A DNA stretch of 64,000 bases from DAIQON01 sp036787835 (GCA_036787835.1 DAIQON010000003.1:32371-96370), one strand, 5' to 3'. Positions 8,471-16,788 are shown, counted from the first letter of the stretch. Numbers and translations: made by a program. The notes: a model not told the origin generated them from the letters alone.

Positions 8471-8811
8471 GGCACTTAACCTATTTATTTAGTATTATTG
8501 GCTTTTGTGGAATCCCGTGGCTAATAATGTTGAAATACCAGGAAAGAATGTTAAAAAAATACGAAAAAGTTATTTTACTTGTTGTCGCCACTAGTATTTT
8601 ATTCTCTGCCTCTGACTTCTTCACACTGAGGTGGGGTGCATGGTATTACAACCCAGGGCAAACATTAAATATACGTTTTATTACTGAAATTGAAACTTTC
8701 TTGTTTGCAGCAGCCGTATTTTTGGTCGTAGCCTCAGCAACGATTATTTCTGCTGCAATGGTAGATAATAGAAGCAGACAGTTAAAGAGAAGAAGCAAAA
8801 GAAAAACTTAG
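8467..8811 (+). CDS. Lycopene-cyclase-domain membrane protein, second subunit (CrtYd-like)
   Basis: The 114-residue protein has three predicted helices (about 4-22, 35-50, 74-96) and a basic tail. The segment SASDFFTLRWGAWYYNPGQT parallels the 'wD......g.W.y.p..t' region of CrtYd-type subunits. The canonical P-x-E-E motif reads T-E-I-E (residues 73-76) at the same place before helix three, so it is partly degenerate. The start overlaps the stop of the first half, indicating coupled translation and a 1:1 complex. Its 3' end overlaps the convergent gene at 8782 by 30 bases. Confidence 0.68.
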   Translation: MRHLTYLFSIIGFCGIPWLIMLKYQERMLKKYEKVILLVVATSILFSASDFFTLRWGAWYYNPGQTLNIRFITEIETFLFAAAVFLVVASATIISAAMVDNRSRQLKRRSKRKT

Positions 8812-9396
8812 ATCAACTAGAGAACCAAGTGGGTTCCACGACAAAGGCACTGGCAATCCAAAATCGTACTCTGTATTCGCCGCATAGATACGTTGACCTA
8901 CTTCCTCTACGCCGGTATAGCCTAAACCTTGAATATCGGCTATATCCCCGCGGGAAGGAACAAGCGGGTATGCAAACACCGAGGCAAGCACAAGAGCTGG
9001 CATCTTTCTAGCAAATGAAAACCTAGTGAATGGTTCAGTGGCCACGAAGGGCTCACTAGCTCCACTCATGTCAACAACCCTAAAGAACTGAACACCGTAG
9101 CTCGTGGCTGTTGCGCCCACCCTGGCTGCCGCCCACGCGTGTGCCGACTCATGACGTACTTCTTCATCTATATCAGCTTCTGGTCGTTCGCCGCCCAGTT
9201 GAGCATTAATAGCCAGAAGCATCTCCTTGAAGTTTTCAGGACTTGCTACAACAAGTGTTGCAGCGTCTACAGGAGCAGGTGACTGATTCACGGAATCACC
9301 AAAACCGTCCTGACTACGCATCTCGGACGGATTCGAGGCATGAAACATAATGGGCGCAGCTTCAATGGCCTCTAAGATTCTGTGGCTAACTGTCAT
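8782..9396 (-). CDS. Putative small zinc metallopeptidase-like protein (HExxH, M41-like)
   Basis: This is a 204-residue protein of unrecognised family. It contains one HExxH motif, R-H-E-S-A-H with H82, E83 and H86, on a predicted helix (EEVRHESAHAWAAARVGA). About 70 residues later comes PSRGDIADIQGLG. That arrangement (HExxH, then a small-residue-D-x-x-D-I helix) resembles the catalytic domain of M41 (FtsH-type) peptidases, but there is no AAA domain. It is probably soluble. A consensus promoter six bases from the ATG predicts a leaderless mRNA. Peptidase function is an inference. Confidence 0.5.
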   Translation of the reverse strand: MTVSHRILEAIEAAPIMFHASNPSEMRSQDGFGDSVNQSPAPVDAATLVVASPENFKEMLLAINAQLGGERPEADIDEEVRHESAHAWAAARVGATATSYGVQFFRVVDMSGASEPFVATEPFTRFSFARKMPALVLASVFAYPLVPSRGDIADIQGLGYTGVEEVGQRIYAANTEYDFGLPVPLSWNPLGSLVDLSFSFASSL

Positions 9397-9431
9397 AGTC
9401 GTACATTAGCATAAACACCTTACTTTGTCAA
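9397..9431 (-). promoter_or_regulatory. Promoter giving a leaderless transcript of the 9396 gene
   Basis: On the minus strand, TTGACA (forward 9426-9431), a 17-base spacer and TAATGT (forward 9403-9408) end six bases before the ATG at 9396. The spacing leaves no room for a leader. Confidence 0.68.
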
Positions 9432-9560
9432 TGTTTGTAACAGAGGTGAAGAAAATATAGAACCATAGTGGAGCTCGTACCTGATAACAGATATAAATCT
9501 ATTAGAAAAATAAAGTAGTGAACCAAGCCAAAACGTATGGGAATGGGTTATGGTTAGAAC

Positions 9561-10154
9561 TCAGTCAGTGGAATGAGCTACTGAAAGGTTCTTGCGTCTT
9601 ATTACAAGCATAAGACTAAATAATATGTTAGCAGCAGTCCAAACAGCAGGGTAAAGGACTGTTAAAATACTATACTGACGTAAGGCTAAAATACTAAGTC
9701 CATGCCTAAAGCCATTGAGACTCCATAAAAATAGGGTTTCTTCGTGCGGTTTTTTCCATGACTTTCTTATAGTTGGGATAAAACCAATCATGTCTATGCT
9801 GACAAGTAAGATTACAGATAAAGCAGGCTGTTTAGCGAACATCCAAATGCCTGTTGCAACAAGTGCTGCAATAAAAAAGACTGTATCTGACTTAGTTATG
9901 TTCTTGTCGCCATGTTTAAGTCCTAGGAAAAATACTATAAAAGAAAACACTCCTGCGGATAAAGTTACCCATGCTCCTGGGCCACCATTACCCTTAACCT
10001 GCAGAGCAAAGATAATAGTTGTTAAGAATCCCCAAACAAACCAACTGTATATATGGGGCTTGGTTTTACCTTTTAATATATCTCTTATATATGGTACATA
10101 GGCCACAAATGACAGAACGACTGCAATAACACCAATTGTTTCTTTTATTATCAT
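9561..10154 (-). CDS. PQ-loop-like (SWEET/SemiSWEET-like) membrane protein
   Basis: The 197-residue protein has about six to seven hydrophobic helices. Two related segments, VAYVPYIRDILKGKTKPH near residue 16 and IGFIPTIRKSWKKPHEET near 122, each have the 'P..i......p' pattern typical of PQ-loop repeats. This suggests an internal duplication. PQ-loop proteins include small-solute transporters. The substrate here is unknown. It lies alone on the minus strand upstream of the tRNA gene. The 164 bases between it and the 8782-9396 gene hold only that gene's promoter. Confidence 0.6.
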   Translation of the reverse strand: MIIKETIGVIAVVLSFVAYVPYIRDILKGKTKPHIYSWFVWGFLTTIIFALQVKGNGGPGAWVTLSAGVFSFIVFFLGLKHGDKNITKSDTVFFIAALVATGIWMFAKQPALSVILLVSIDMIGFIPTIRKSWKKPHEETLFLWSLNGFRHGLSILALRQYSILTVLYPAVWTAANILFSLMLVIRRKNLSVAHSTD

Positions 10155-10217
10155 CTGGTCATATCATAGCAAAGTCAGATAAACTCTAATAAATCAGAAT
10201 ACTAAGCATAAGCATCT

Positions 10218-10294
10218 TGGTGACCCCTGCGGGATTCGAACCCGCGATCTTCTGGATGAGAACCAGATATCCTGAACCGCTAGACGAAGGGGCC
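10218..10294 (-). tRNA. tRNA-Glu (anticodon CTC)
   Basis: A complete cloverleaf can be drawn on the minus strand. The acceptor is GGCCCCT paired with AGGGGTC. The D arm is GTCTAGCGGTTCAGGA. The anticodon stem TCTGG/CCAGA carries loop TTCTCAT (CTC at forward 10258-10260), and the T arm is GCGGG-TTCGAAT-CCCGC. Discriminator A and a genomically encoded CCA (forward 10218-10220) complete it. It reads GAG codons. It sits between the PQ-loop gene and the second histidine kinase. Confidence 0.95.
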
Positions 10295-10422
10295 ATATTG
10301 GTAGGTTTTCCAGATTAATACTATACCATCTTTAGGCCTTAAATAAACCAAGTTAAGTCAAATTTCTTAAAATATTGCATATCTGTAAGCCAAGCGGGAT
10401 AATGTAGTTAGCAATAAAGCAT

Positions 10423-11742
10423 ATGCATAATATAGAATTCGTTTTCGCTGGCGTGGGTATTGCCGTAATTGTCGGTGGCATTTTTTTGATCCTAAAAAGC
10501 AAACGCACAAAACCTAGTACCAGCTCAAAAACTACAGGCAGAACGCTCAACGACGATAAACAAAAGTTTGGCGTTATCTTTAACTCTATTGAAGATGGAG
10601 TCGTGCTAATAGACGAGAAGCGCATAATCCAGCTATTTAACCCCGGTGCGACAAGAATGAGCGGCTGGGAAGCGGTTGATGCTATCGGCATCGATATAGC
10701 TACAGTCATCAAGCTTGTTGATGATAAAGGCGAGCTACTGACAAACATGGATTACCCATTTAATAAGGTGTTCAGTGTCGGTCAGACTATTAGACAAAAT
10801 AATGCTTCGATACTTACTAGAAATAACAAGCAGATCTCAGTAAGTATCAGTATTTCTCCGCTGAATGATGACGGCAAAATAACCTCCGCTGTAGCTTTAA
10901 TACGAAACATTACTGAAGAACGACAAGAAGAAAACCGTTTAGCTGACTTTATTAGTACTGCTTCTCACGAAATGAGAACTCCAGTTGCAGCTATTGAAGG
11001 CTATCTAGCCCTTGCTTTAAACAGTAAGGTAGCAACCATAGACAACAGGGCCAGAGACTACCTAGAAAAAGCTCACGCAGCAACTCAACATCTAGGTCAG
11101 CTATTCCAGGATCTACTAACAAGCGCTAAAGCTGAAGATGGGCGTCTGACCAGTCACCCGCAAGTAGTAGAAGTCGGATCGTTCCTAAAGAAAATAAACG
11201 AAGATCTTAGATTTGAAGCCGAGAAGCACCAGTTAGGCACAGAGTTTATAGTAGGCTCCAGTAAGACTATTAATGCCAACAGTAATACGTCAGGAGAAAA
11301 AGCTATTGCGCCACTTTACTTTGTCTATGCCGACCCTGATCGACTTCGTGAGGTAGTAACCAATCTCTTCGATAATGCAGTTAAATATACCCCCTCGGGC
11401 AAGATAACCATTGGTTTAACTGGCGATAATAACGTAGTCCAATTCTATATCCGGGATACTGGTGCTGGGATCGAAGCAGAAGATCTAACTCATCTATTTC
11501 AGAAGTTTTACCGAGTAGATAACTCTAGTACAAGAACTATCGGCGGAACCGGACTCGGTCTATTCATTTGCCGCAAGATTATAGAGTTATATAACGGAAG
11601 AATCTGGGTAGAAAGTGAAATCGGTAAGGGAAGTACCTTTTATATAAACCTTCCTCGTCTATCAAGCTCGCAAGCCAAGGACTTAGATTCAAAAACTATA
11701 GGTGTTGAAGGAACCCCTCAAACCCCTGGTACTTTGAGCTGA
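10423..11742 (+). CDS. PAS-domain sensor histidine kinase
   Basis: The protein has 439 residues. One N-terminal membrane helix (residues 4-23) is followed by a PAS domain (about 48-165: GVIFNSIEDGVVLIDEKR). The HisKA helix carries ASHEMRTP with the phosphorylated His at residue 182. The HATPase domain has N-box NLFDNAVKYTP, G1 DTGAGI and G2 GGTGLGLFICRKI. All kinase motifs are intact. The receiver-plus-tail gene (11808) follows after 65 bases and is the evident partner. A GATAAT box lies upstream near 10399. Confidence 0.92.
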   Translation: MHNIEFVFAGVGIAVIVGGIFLILKSKRTKPSTSSKTTGRTLNDDKQKFGVIFNSIEDGVVLIDEKRIIQLFNPGATRMSGWEAVDAIGIDIATVIKLVDDKGELLTNMDYPFNKVFSVGQTIRQNNASILTRNNKQISVSISISPLNDDGKITSAVALIRNITEERQEENRLADFISTASHEMRTPVAAIEGYLALALNSKVATIDNRARDYLEKAHAATQHLGQLFQDLLTSAKAEDGRLTSHPQVVEVGSFLKKINEDLRFEAEKHQLGTEFIVGSSKTINANSNTSGEKAIAPLYFVYADPDRLREVVTNLFDNAVKYTPSGKITIGLTGDNNVVQFYIRDTGAGIEAEDLTHLFQKFYRVDNSSTRTIGGTGLGLFICRKIIELYNGRIWVESEIGKGSTFYINLPRLSSSQAKDLDSKTIGVEGTPQTPGTLS

Positions 11743-11807
11743 TCATGATACAATATTTTTAAACATAAGCATATTAATAAGTAACAATCCTAGCAAAGGC
11801 TAAAATA

Positions 11808-13322
11808 ATGGCAAAGATACTACTGGTAGAGGACGACAATAATCTAAGAGAGATCTATGAAGCGCGACTACAGGCAGAGGGTTATACCATAGTTTCAGCC
11901 CATGATGGTGAAGAAGCGCTTGTAGTGGCTAAGAATGAAAAGCCAGATCTCATCATTTCTGACGTCATGATGCCCAAGATCAGCGGCTTTGAAATGCTAG
12001 ATATCCTGCGAAACACTGAAGGCCTTAAAGACGTTAAGGTGGTTATGTTAACAGCTCTAGGTCAAAGTGATGATCAACAACGAGCTAATAAACTTGGCGC
12101 CAATAGATACTTAGTTAAATCACAGGTAACTCTAGAGGATATAGTTAAGGTTGCTCAAGAACTCCTAAATGAGGGTGATGCGGCTGCTGATTCAGTCGTC
12201 GAAGCCATTTCAACTCCACCTGCTACAGACTCAAGTACGGAATCTACTGCAACACCAGTAGAAGAGATGGCGGTAGCAGAACCATCAGCACCTATCGAAG
12301 AAACACCAGTAGTTGAACCTGTCCAAGAACCGGTTGCTAGCGAGCCAGTCGCTGAGGCTACACCAGTAGAACCAGTTATTACGGCTTCAGAACCGCCAGT
12401 GGCTACAGAGCCCGCCACTGATGTCAGCCCAGTAGACAGCACTATGCCGACTGATGACTCTACTACCTCAACTATTACTGATCCTGCCCAAGAACCCGTT
12501 GCAGAACCGCCTACAGACGTAACGCCAGAGCCAGAAGTTAATAGTGAGACCGTCAGCGAGCCTTCGATCGTAGCACAAGCTTCAGATTCGCAGCCAACAG
12601 AGCAGCCAAATGATTCAGCAGCTCAAAATCTAGTGGCTGACGATAAGTTAATGGATGATGCAGTAAATAACTTAGTTAGTACACCCCCTGTACCAGATTC
12701 ACCTGTAGCTGAACCGACAGAAGCTGCTAAAGAAGAGCCAGTAACTTCAGATATAAGCTTGCCGTCACTTAGTGTCCCAGAAGCAGACCAGGAAAGTGTA
12801 AAGCAGGAATCGACAGAAGTTGAGAGTCAAATAGAAGACTTTGCAAACTCAGACACGGATGAGCCAACTCCCGTACCAGCTGAAGCCAGTGAAACAGAAG
12901 CAACTACAGATTCTACATCTGAACCAACTAACGATGGTGCTTCAAGTGAAGACGATTCAACGTCACCACAAATTAAAGTTAATCCTTCAACAGAATTAGT
13001 TGGTGAACAAGACGCTCCTAGTGGTGCTGAGGACGACGCAGCCGATGCAGCATTAGCCGAAATGAATTCTATGCCAGGTAAGAAAGTTATAGCTCCAATT
13101 TCAGCCCCGGAAGATAGGCCAGACATTAATACTCTGTTAGCCCAAGAAGAGGCCAAGCAGGCCAGTGAAGCTGCAGGTATAACTACTGCAGCACAACCAG
13201 AACCAGTAGTCATGTCAACATTACCTACAGCTCCGGCAAGCACCAATATCACAGTTACTTCACCTCCAGCCGATGCAGCCGCCTCAACAACTACAGTTGA
13301 CCCTAACAGCATAGCTCTCTAG
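11808..13322 (+). CDS. Response regulator receiver fused to a long acidic disordered tail
   Basis: The protein has 504 residues. Residues 1-120 are a standard receiver: E8-D9-D10 acidic pocket, D52 phospho-acceptor in ISDVMMP, T82, and K104 in YLVKSQV. Residues ~125-500 are low-complexity, rich in Glu, Pro, Thr, Ser and Ala, with many 'EPV.EP'-type repeats and almost no aromatic residues. Near the C terminus a more ordered, basic-to-acidic patch reads KKVIAPISAPEDRPDINTLL. No DNA-binding domain is present. It follows the kinase at 10423 and probably forms a pair with it. The tail may be a scaffold or tether. The function is unknown. Confidence 0.85.
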   Translation: MAKILLVEDDNNLREIYEARLQAEGYTIVSAHDGEEALVVAKNEKPDLIISDVMMPKISGFEMLDILRNTEGLKDVKVVMLTALGQSDDQQRANKLGANRYLVKSQVTLEDIVKVAQELLNEGDAAADSVVEAISTPPATDSSTESTATPVEEMAVAEPSAPIEETPVVEPVQEPVASEPVAEATPVEPVITASEPPVATEPATDVSPVDSTMPTDDSTTSTITDPAQEPVAEPPTDVTPEPEVNSETVSEPSIVAQASDSQPTEQPNDSAAQNLVADDKLMDDAVNNLVSTPPVPDSPVAEPTEAAKEEPVTSDISLPSLSVPEADQESVKQESTEVESQIEDFANSDTDEPTPVPAEASETEATTDSTSEPTNDGASSEDDSTSPQIKVNPSTELVGEQDAPSGAEDDAADAALAEMNSMPGKKVIAPISAPEDRPDINTLLAQEEAKQASEAAGITTAAQPEPVVMSTLPTAPASTNITVTSPPADAAASTTTVDPNSIAL

Positions 13323-13385
13323 ACTTTAAGTAGATCCTTAAGTAATAACACTTCTCCCCACTAAGAGCAGGAAGGGACTATTTTT

Positions 13386-14045
13386 ATGCGACTAAATAGA
13401 TTCATATCGCTGGCAACAGGCATTAGTCGACGTCAGGCCGATAGGGAAATAGAGTTTCGAAGAGTAAGCGTCGATGGTCACCCAGCAGAGAATGGTCAAC
13501 AAGTAGATAATTCTAACCTTGTGACGTTAAACGATAAGCCGCTGACTATCCCGCAAGAGCTGACTACCATTATGCTAAATAAGCCTGTTGGCTACGTAGT
13601 TAGTCGGAATGGACAGGGTAGTCAAACTGTCTATGAACTACTACCTGAGAAATACTCTAGTCTTAAGCCTGTTGGCAGACTAGATAAGTATTCATCGGGG
13701 CTTTTACTCCTTACAGACGATGGCCAATTGTCACAATTACTTACTCACCCAGGCAACAAGAAGACTAAAATCTACGAGCTCACATTAGATCATCAGATCA
13801 GTGAGCAGGATAGACGAACTATCACTACTTTAGGAGTTAAGCTTGACGATGGTCTAAGCAAACTTAAGTTAAATAACATCGATCAGTCGGGTAGAGAACT
13901 CCAGGTAATAATGAGCGAAGGCCGCAATCGACAGATTCGTCGCACCTTTAGCACCCTTGGATATGACACTCTAAAGTTACATCGAACAGACTTTGGTGAC
14001 TACAAGCTTGGCGACCTCAGAAGCGGAAGTTTCGAGCGAGTATAA
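13386..14045 (+). CDS. RsuA/RluB-family pseudouridine synthase
   Basis: The 219-residue protein has an N-terminal S4 RNA-binding domain (residues 1-55, MRLNRFISLATGISRRQADR). The catalytic domain has the motif GRLDKYSSGLLLLTDDG with its Asp nucleophile, followed by EGRNRQIRR. It isomerises a uridine to pseudouridine in 16S or 23S rRNA. The exact target cannot be read from the sequence. The ribosome-binding site AGGAAGGGA lies about ten bases before the ATG. It is the first gene of the run leading to der and pth. Confidence 0.9.
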   Translation: MRLNRFISLATGISRRQADREIEFRRVSVDGHPAENGQQVDNSNLVTLNDKPLTIPQELTTIMLNKPVGYVVSRNGQGSQTVYELLPEKYSSLKPVGRLDKYSSGLLLLTDDGQLSQLLTHPGNKKTKIYELTLDHQISEQDRRTITTLGVKLDDGLSKLKLNNIDQSGRELQVIMSEGRNRQIRRTFSTLGYDTLKLHRTDFGDYKLGDLRSGSFERV

Positions 14046-14078
14046 CTGTTATCTGTTGAAAGCTGTTAAAATGGATTG

Positions 14079-15446
14079 GTGGCAAATCATACACCCATCG
14101 TAGCAATCGTCGGTAGAGCCAATGTTGGTAAGTCTAGCCTGTATAATGCTATCCTTTCTCGTCGTGAGGCAATAGTTGCCCGAGAAGCTGGTACAACACG
14201 TGATAGCCTGATGTCCAAAGCGCAGTGGAAGAACCAGGAGTTTTGGCTAGTAGATACAGCAGGCATTAAAGATCCAGAAGATGATTTTGAGTTTACTATT
14301 CAAGAACAAATTTATCAGGCAGCTGAGAGTGCTGATGTAATTTGGGTCATGGTCGAAGCAGATGTCCCAATTACTGATGAGGAACGGAAGCTTTCTGATC
14401 TGGCACTAAAAACCAAAAAGCCAGTATTTCTAGTAATTAATAAGACCGATAAAGTTAAGAATAAAGCTACCATCGATCACTTTAACTTCGTGGGCATCAA
14501 AGACTATGAACTTATTTCCGTCAGCCAGGCTAGAGGGATCAGTTCACTACTAGATAAACTAGTCGCCGTAATACCTAAAGCCAGTATTCAAAAATCTGAT
14601 CCAAGCCGAATAAAATTAGCCATAATTGGTCGACCCAACGTTGGCAAATCAAATCTATTTAATACCTTAGCCAAGAAACAACAGGCACTTGTATCAGATA
14701 GGGCGGGGACTACCAGAGACGTTAATAAGACAGAGATTAAGTATCATGAAAAAACAATTGAGATTATGGACACTGCAGGTATTCGGCGTTCAGGCAGAAT
14801 TGAAGTCGGCGTTGAGAAGTTCAGCGTTATCCGGGCTTTAAGCGCAATTGAAAAGTCAGATGTTTGTTTAATGTTAATGGAAGCTAATGAACTTAATGTT
14901 CAGCTAGACCAAAAGCTAGCCGGCTTAATTAAAGAGGCAGGCAAGGGATTAGTCTTAGTTGTATCTAAATGGGATATTGTTGATGATAAAGATCCGTTTA
15001 CTAGAGACAAACTTGCCGCTCAGCTATCACGAACATTTGATTTTGTAGCCTGGGCACCACTCATTTTTACAAGTTCTGTTACCGGGCAGAACGTAACCAA
15101 GCTATTCGATCTAACTCTCGAAATTGTCGCTAACCGTGCAAAACGAATACCGACTAAGGATCTAAATAAATGGCTACAACATGCTGTCATCAGCCACCCG
15201 CCAGCAGGGCTTAAGAACCGTAACCCTAAACTGAATTACATTGTTCAAGAAACTGACAACACAACACCAGCATTTAAGATCTTCGGCTCTAGCTCAAGAT
15301 TTGTCCATTGGAGCTATCGAAGGTACTTAGAGCGCAGCCTACGAGAAGAGTTTGGCTTCGAGGGATCGCCAGTTCAACTATGGTTTATAGAGAAGCATGT
15401 CACCCATAAACACGGCAACTCGCCAACAAAAGCCCCACGTAAATAG
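14079..15446 (+). CDS. der: Ribosome-assembly GTPase Der (EngA)
   Basis: Der has two tandem GTPase domains and a KH-like C-terminal domain, and acts in 50S subunit maturation. Both P-loops are visible: GRANVGKSSLYNAI near residue 12 and GRPNVGKSNLFNTL near 186. Their DTAG Walker B motifs and NKTD/SKWD base-specificity motifs are also present. The length of about 455 residues is normal. GTG at 14079 is taken as the start. A TTG three bases earlier is possible, and neither has a strong ribosome-binding site. The gene follows the pseudouridine synthase by 33 bases. Confidence 0.95.
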   Translation: MANHTPIVAIVGRANVGKSSLYNAILSRREAIVAREAGTTRDSLMSKAQWKNQEFWLVDTAGIKDPEDDFEFTIQEQIYQAAESADVIWVMVEADVPITDEERKLSDLALKTKKPVFLVINKTDKVKNKATIDHFNFVGIKDYELISVSQARGISSLLDKLVAVIPKASIQKSDPSRIKLAIIGRPNVGKSNLFNTLAKKQQALVSDRAGTTRDVNKTEIKYHEKTIEIMDTAGIRRSGRIEVGVEKFSVIRALSAIEKSDVCLMLMEANELNVQLDQKLAGLIKEAGKGLVLVVSKWDIVDDKDPFTRDKLAAQLSRTFDFVAWAPLIFTSSVTGQNVTKLFDLTLEIVANRAKRIPTKDLNKWLQHAVISHPPAGLKNRNPKLNYIVQETDNTTPAFKIFGSSSRFVHWSYRRYLERSLREEFGFEGSPVQLWFIEKHVTHKHGNSPTKAPRK

Positions 15447-15491
15447 ACATTACTTGACTCGTTCGTCTTATCTGCAGATACTCTTATATAT

Positions 15492-16139
15492 ATGTCATGG
15501 CTTCAACAACGTCCACAAGTAAGCAATCCAGCAATGTTTTATACTGTTGGTCTTAATAAGACAGTACTTATTGTCGGCTTAGGCAATCCAGGTAAAAAAT
15601 ACGAATTAACACGTCACAACATTGGTTTTGAATGCGTAGATAACTTCGTGAATAGCTTCAGTGAGCTAGATAAATGGACTAATAAGAAAGATCTCAAAGC
15701 ACTCGTCGCCAGCGGAACAATCGGTGATAAGCGGGTTATCGTCATTAAACCTGAAACTTTTATGAACGACAGCGGTGAAGCGGTATCTTTGGTGTCAAAC
15801 TTCTACAAAGTAGAGGGCGGCAACATTTTGGTAATACATGATGAACTGGACATAGATTTTGGCAGTATCAGAACAAGGCTAGGTGGCAGTAGTGCTGGTC
15901 ATAATGGTATTAAGTCAATTACAAAGCTTCTTGGTGACGAGAACTATGAACGTATACGTATTGGTATCGGCCCAAAGAAGCCAGAGGCCATTGACTCCAA
16001 AGATTATGTACTCCAAAGATTCAATGAAGATGAACAGGCTCAGCTAAAAAATTTAGAGAAAGAAACGACCGCCATAATAACCGAATATCTATACGGTAGT
16101 GGAGAAATGGTAAGCGAAACTAGATCATTCTTAGCCTAA
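15492..16139 (+). CDS. pth: Peptidyl-tRNA hydrolase
   Basis: The enzyme releases tRNA from stalled peptidyl-tRNA. The 215-residue sequence has LIVGLGNPGKKYELTRHNIG with the catalytic His at residue 42, the ligand-binding N in PETFMNDSG, the acidic VIHDELDIDFG and LGGSSAGHNGIKSI. Compared with E. coli Pth it carries about 20 extra N-terminal residues (MSWLQQRPQVSNPAMFYTVG), a feature I associate with Saccharibacteria. It is the last gene before the strong terminator at 16145. Confidence 0.95.
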   Translation: MSWLQQRPQVSNPAMFYTVGLNKTVLIVGLGNPGKKYELTRHNIGFECVDNFVNSFSELDKWTNKKDLKALVASGTIGDKRVIVIKPETFMNDSGEAVSLVSNFYKVEGGNILVIHDELDIDFGSIRTRLGGSSAGHNGIKSITKLLGDENYERIRIGIGPKKPEAIDSKDYVLQRFNEDEQAQLKNLEKETTAIITEYLYGSGEMVSETRSFLA

Positions 16140-16144
16140 AAACT

Positions 16145-16187
16145 AAAAGAGACTCCGGAGGGGGTGGGCACCGCCGGAGTCTCTTTT
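16145..16187 (+). terminator. Strong intrinsic terminator after pth
   Basis: A 14-base-pair stem (AAAAGAGACTCCGG paired with CCGGAGTCTCTTTT) closes a 15-base G/C-rich loop and ends in four T. It starts 6 bases after the pth stop and closes the rluB-like/der/pth run. It is symmetric enough to work weakly from the other side. Confidence 0.88.
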
Positions 16188-16611
16188 AGAAGACAACATC
16201 GCTAAGAAGTCATCTCCTACCACCCTTCAACCCACCCCAGCGAAACATCGATGTCTAAATAAAATAAATGACTCGTGTCGGTTTTAACACCACCGTTTAG
16301 GCTCACTTTGAAAATTGGGGAACTAGGAAAACCTAGTCGCTAGTTAAAGGGGTTAGTTTGTTTTAGAGCATTTTTTATCCATTTTAAATTAGGACATATA
16401 AAGATAAGTGGAGGGTAACAACTTTTCTTTTGCTCTAAAACAATCTAACAATTTGTTAGATTAGGGTATAAGGTGCTTGAACTCCTATAATATATAAGAA
16501 CTCACGAATTGCTATTTTAGCAAATTAGTTATGTTATGTCAATATTAATTAATACTTTCTGTATTATTGCAAGCTTAACTACTGCTTGGATATTAGTGAT
16601 ATATTAGTAGC
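16188..16611. other. Structured 424-base intergenic region, possible non-coding RNA
   Basis: There is no credible reading frame. It holds a hairpin ACTAGG-AAAA-CCTAGT (16322-16337) and a perfect 13-base inverted repeat, TTGTTTTAGAGCA at 16358-16370 against TGCTCTAAAACAA at 16431-16443. A 9-bp hairpin AATCTAACA-ATT-TGTTAGATT (16442-16462) overlaps the right arm by two bases. Further on come TATAAT at 16486 and a hairpin TTGCTA/TAGCAA near 16510. I found no signature of tmRNA, RNase P RNA, SRP RNA or tRNA. A TATATT box six bases before 16612 serves the next small gene. Confidence 0.4.
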
Positions 16612-16788
16612 ATGAAGCTAATGATTATTATTGGCGTAACTCTATTTAGTAGTTTATTTGGCTGGGCAGGGGCGGCGTGGTTTGACCATGGTAACTGGCT
16701 GGGTGGCTGGAGCCTAATTCTCAATACAATTGGCGCATTCTTTGGAATTTGGGTTGGCTATAAAATTTATAAGAATTATTTATCGTAA
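16612..16788 (+). CDS. Small two-helix membrane protein (58 aa)
   Basis: The frame runs from ATG 16612 to TAA 16786-16788. It encodes two hydrophobic helices: residues 4-22 (MIIIGVTLFSSLFGWAGAAW) and 33-50 (WSLILNTIGAFFGIWVGY). They are joined by a short DHGNWLGG turn, and a Lys/Tyr-rich tail follows. Glycine spacing within the helices suggests packing against another helix. A TATATT box lies six bases upstream, so the message may be leaderless. It is too short to be assigned a function. I believe similar 55-60-residue proteins occur in related genomes, from memory. Confidence 0.65.
   Translation: MKLMIIIGVTLFSSLFGWAGAAWFDHGNWLGGWSLILNTIGAFFGIWVGYKIYKNYLS

Noticed and set aside
12155..13312. 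Long minus-strand frames opposite the receiver tail gene
   Set aside because: They are Ser/Thr/Val/Gly-rich mirror translations of the low-complexity tail, without start signals.
16361..16443. GTTTTAGAGC-type sequence resembling a Cas9 CRISPR repeat or tracrRNA
   Set aside because: There is only one copy plus its inverted partner, with no repeat-spacer array and no cas gene in the window.
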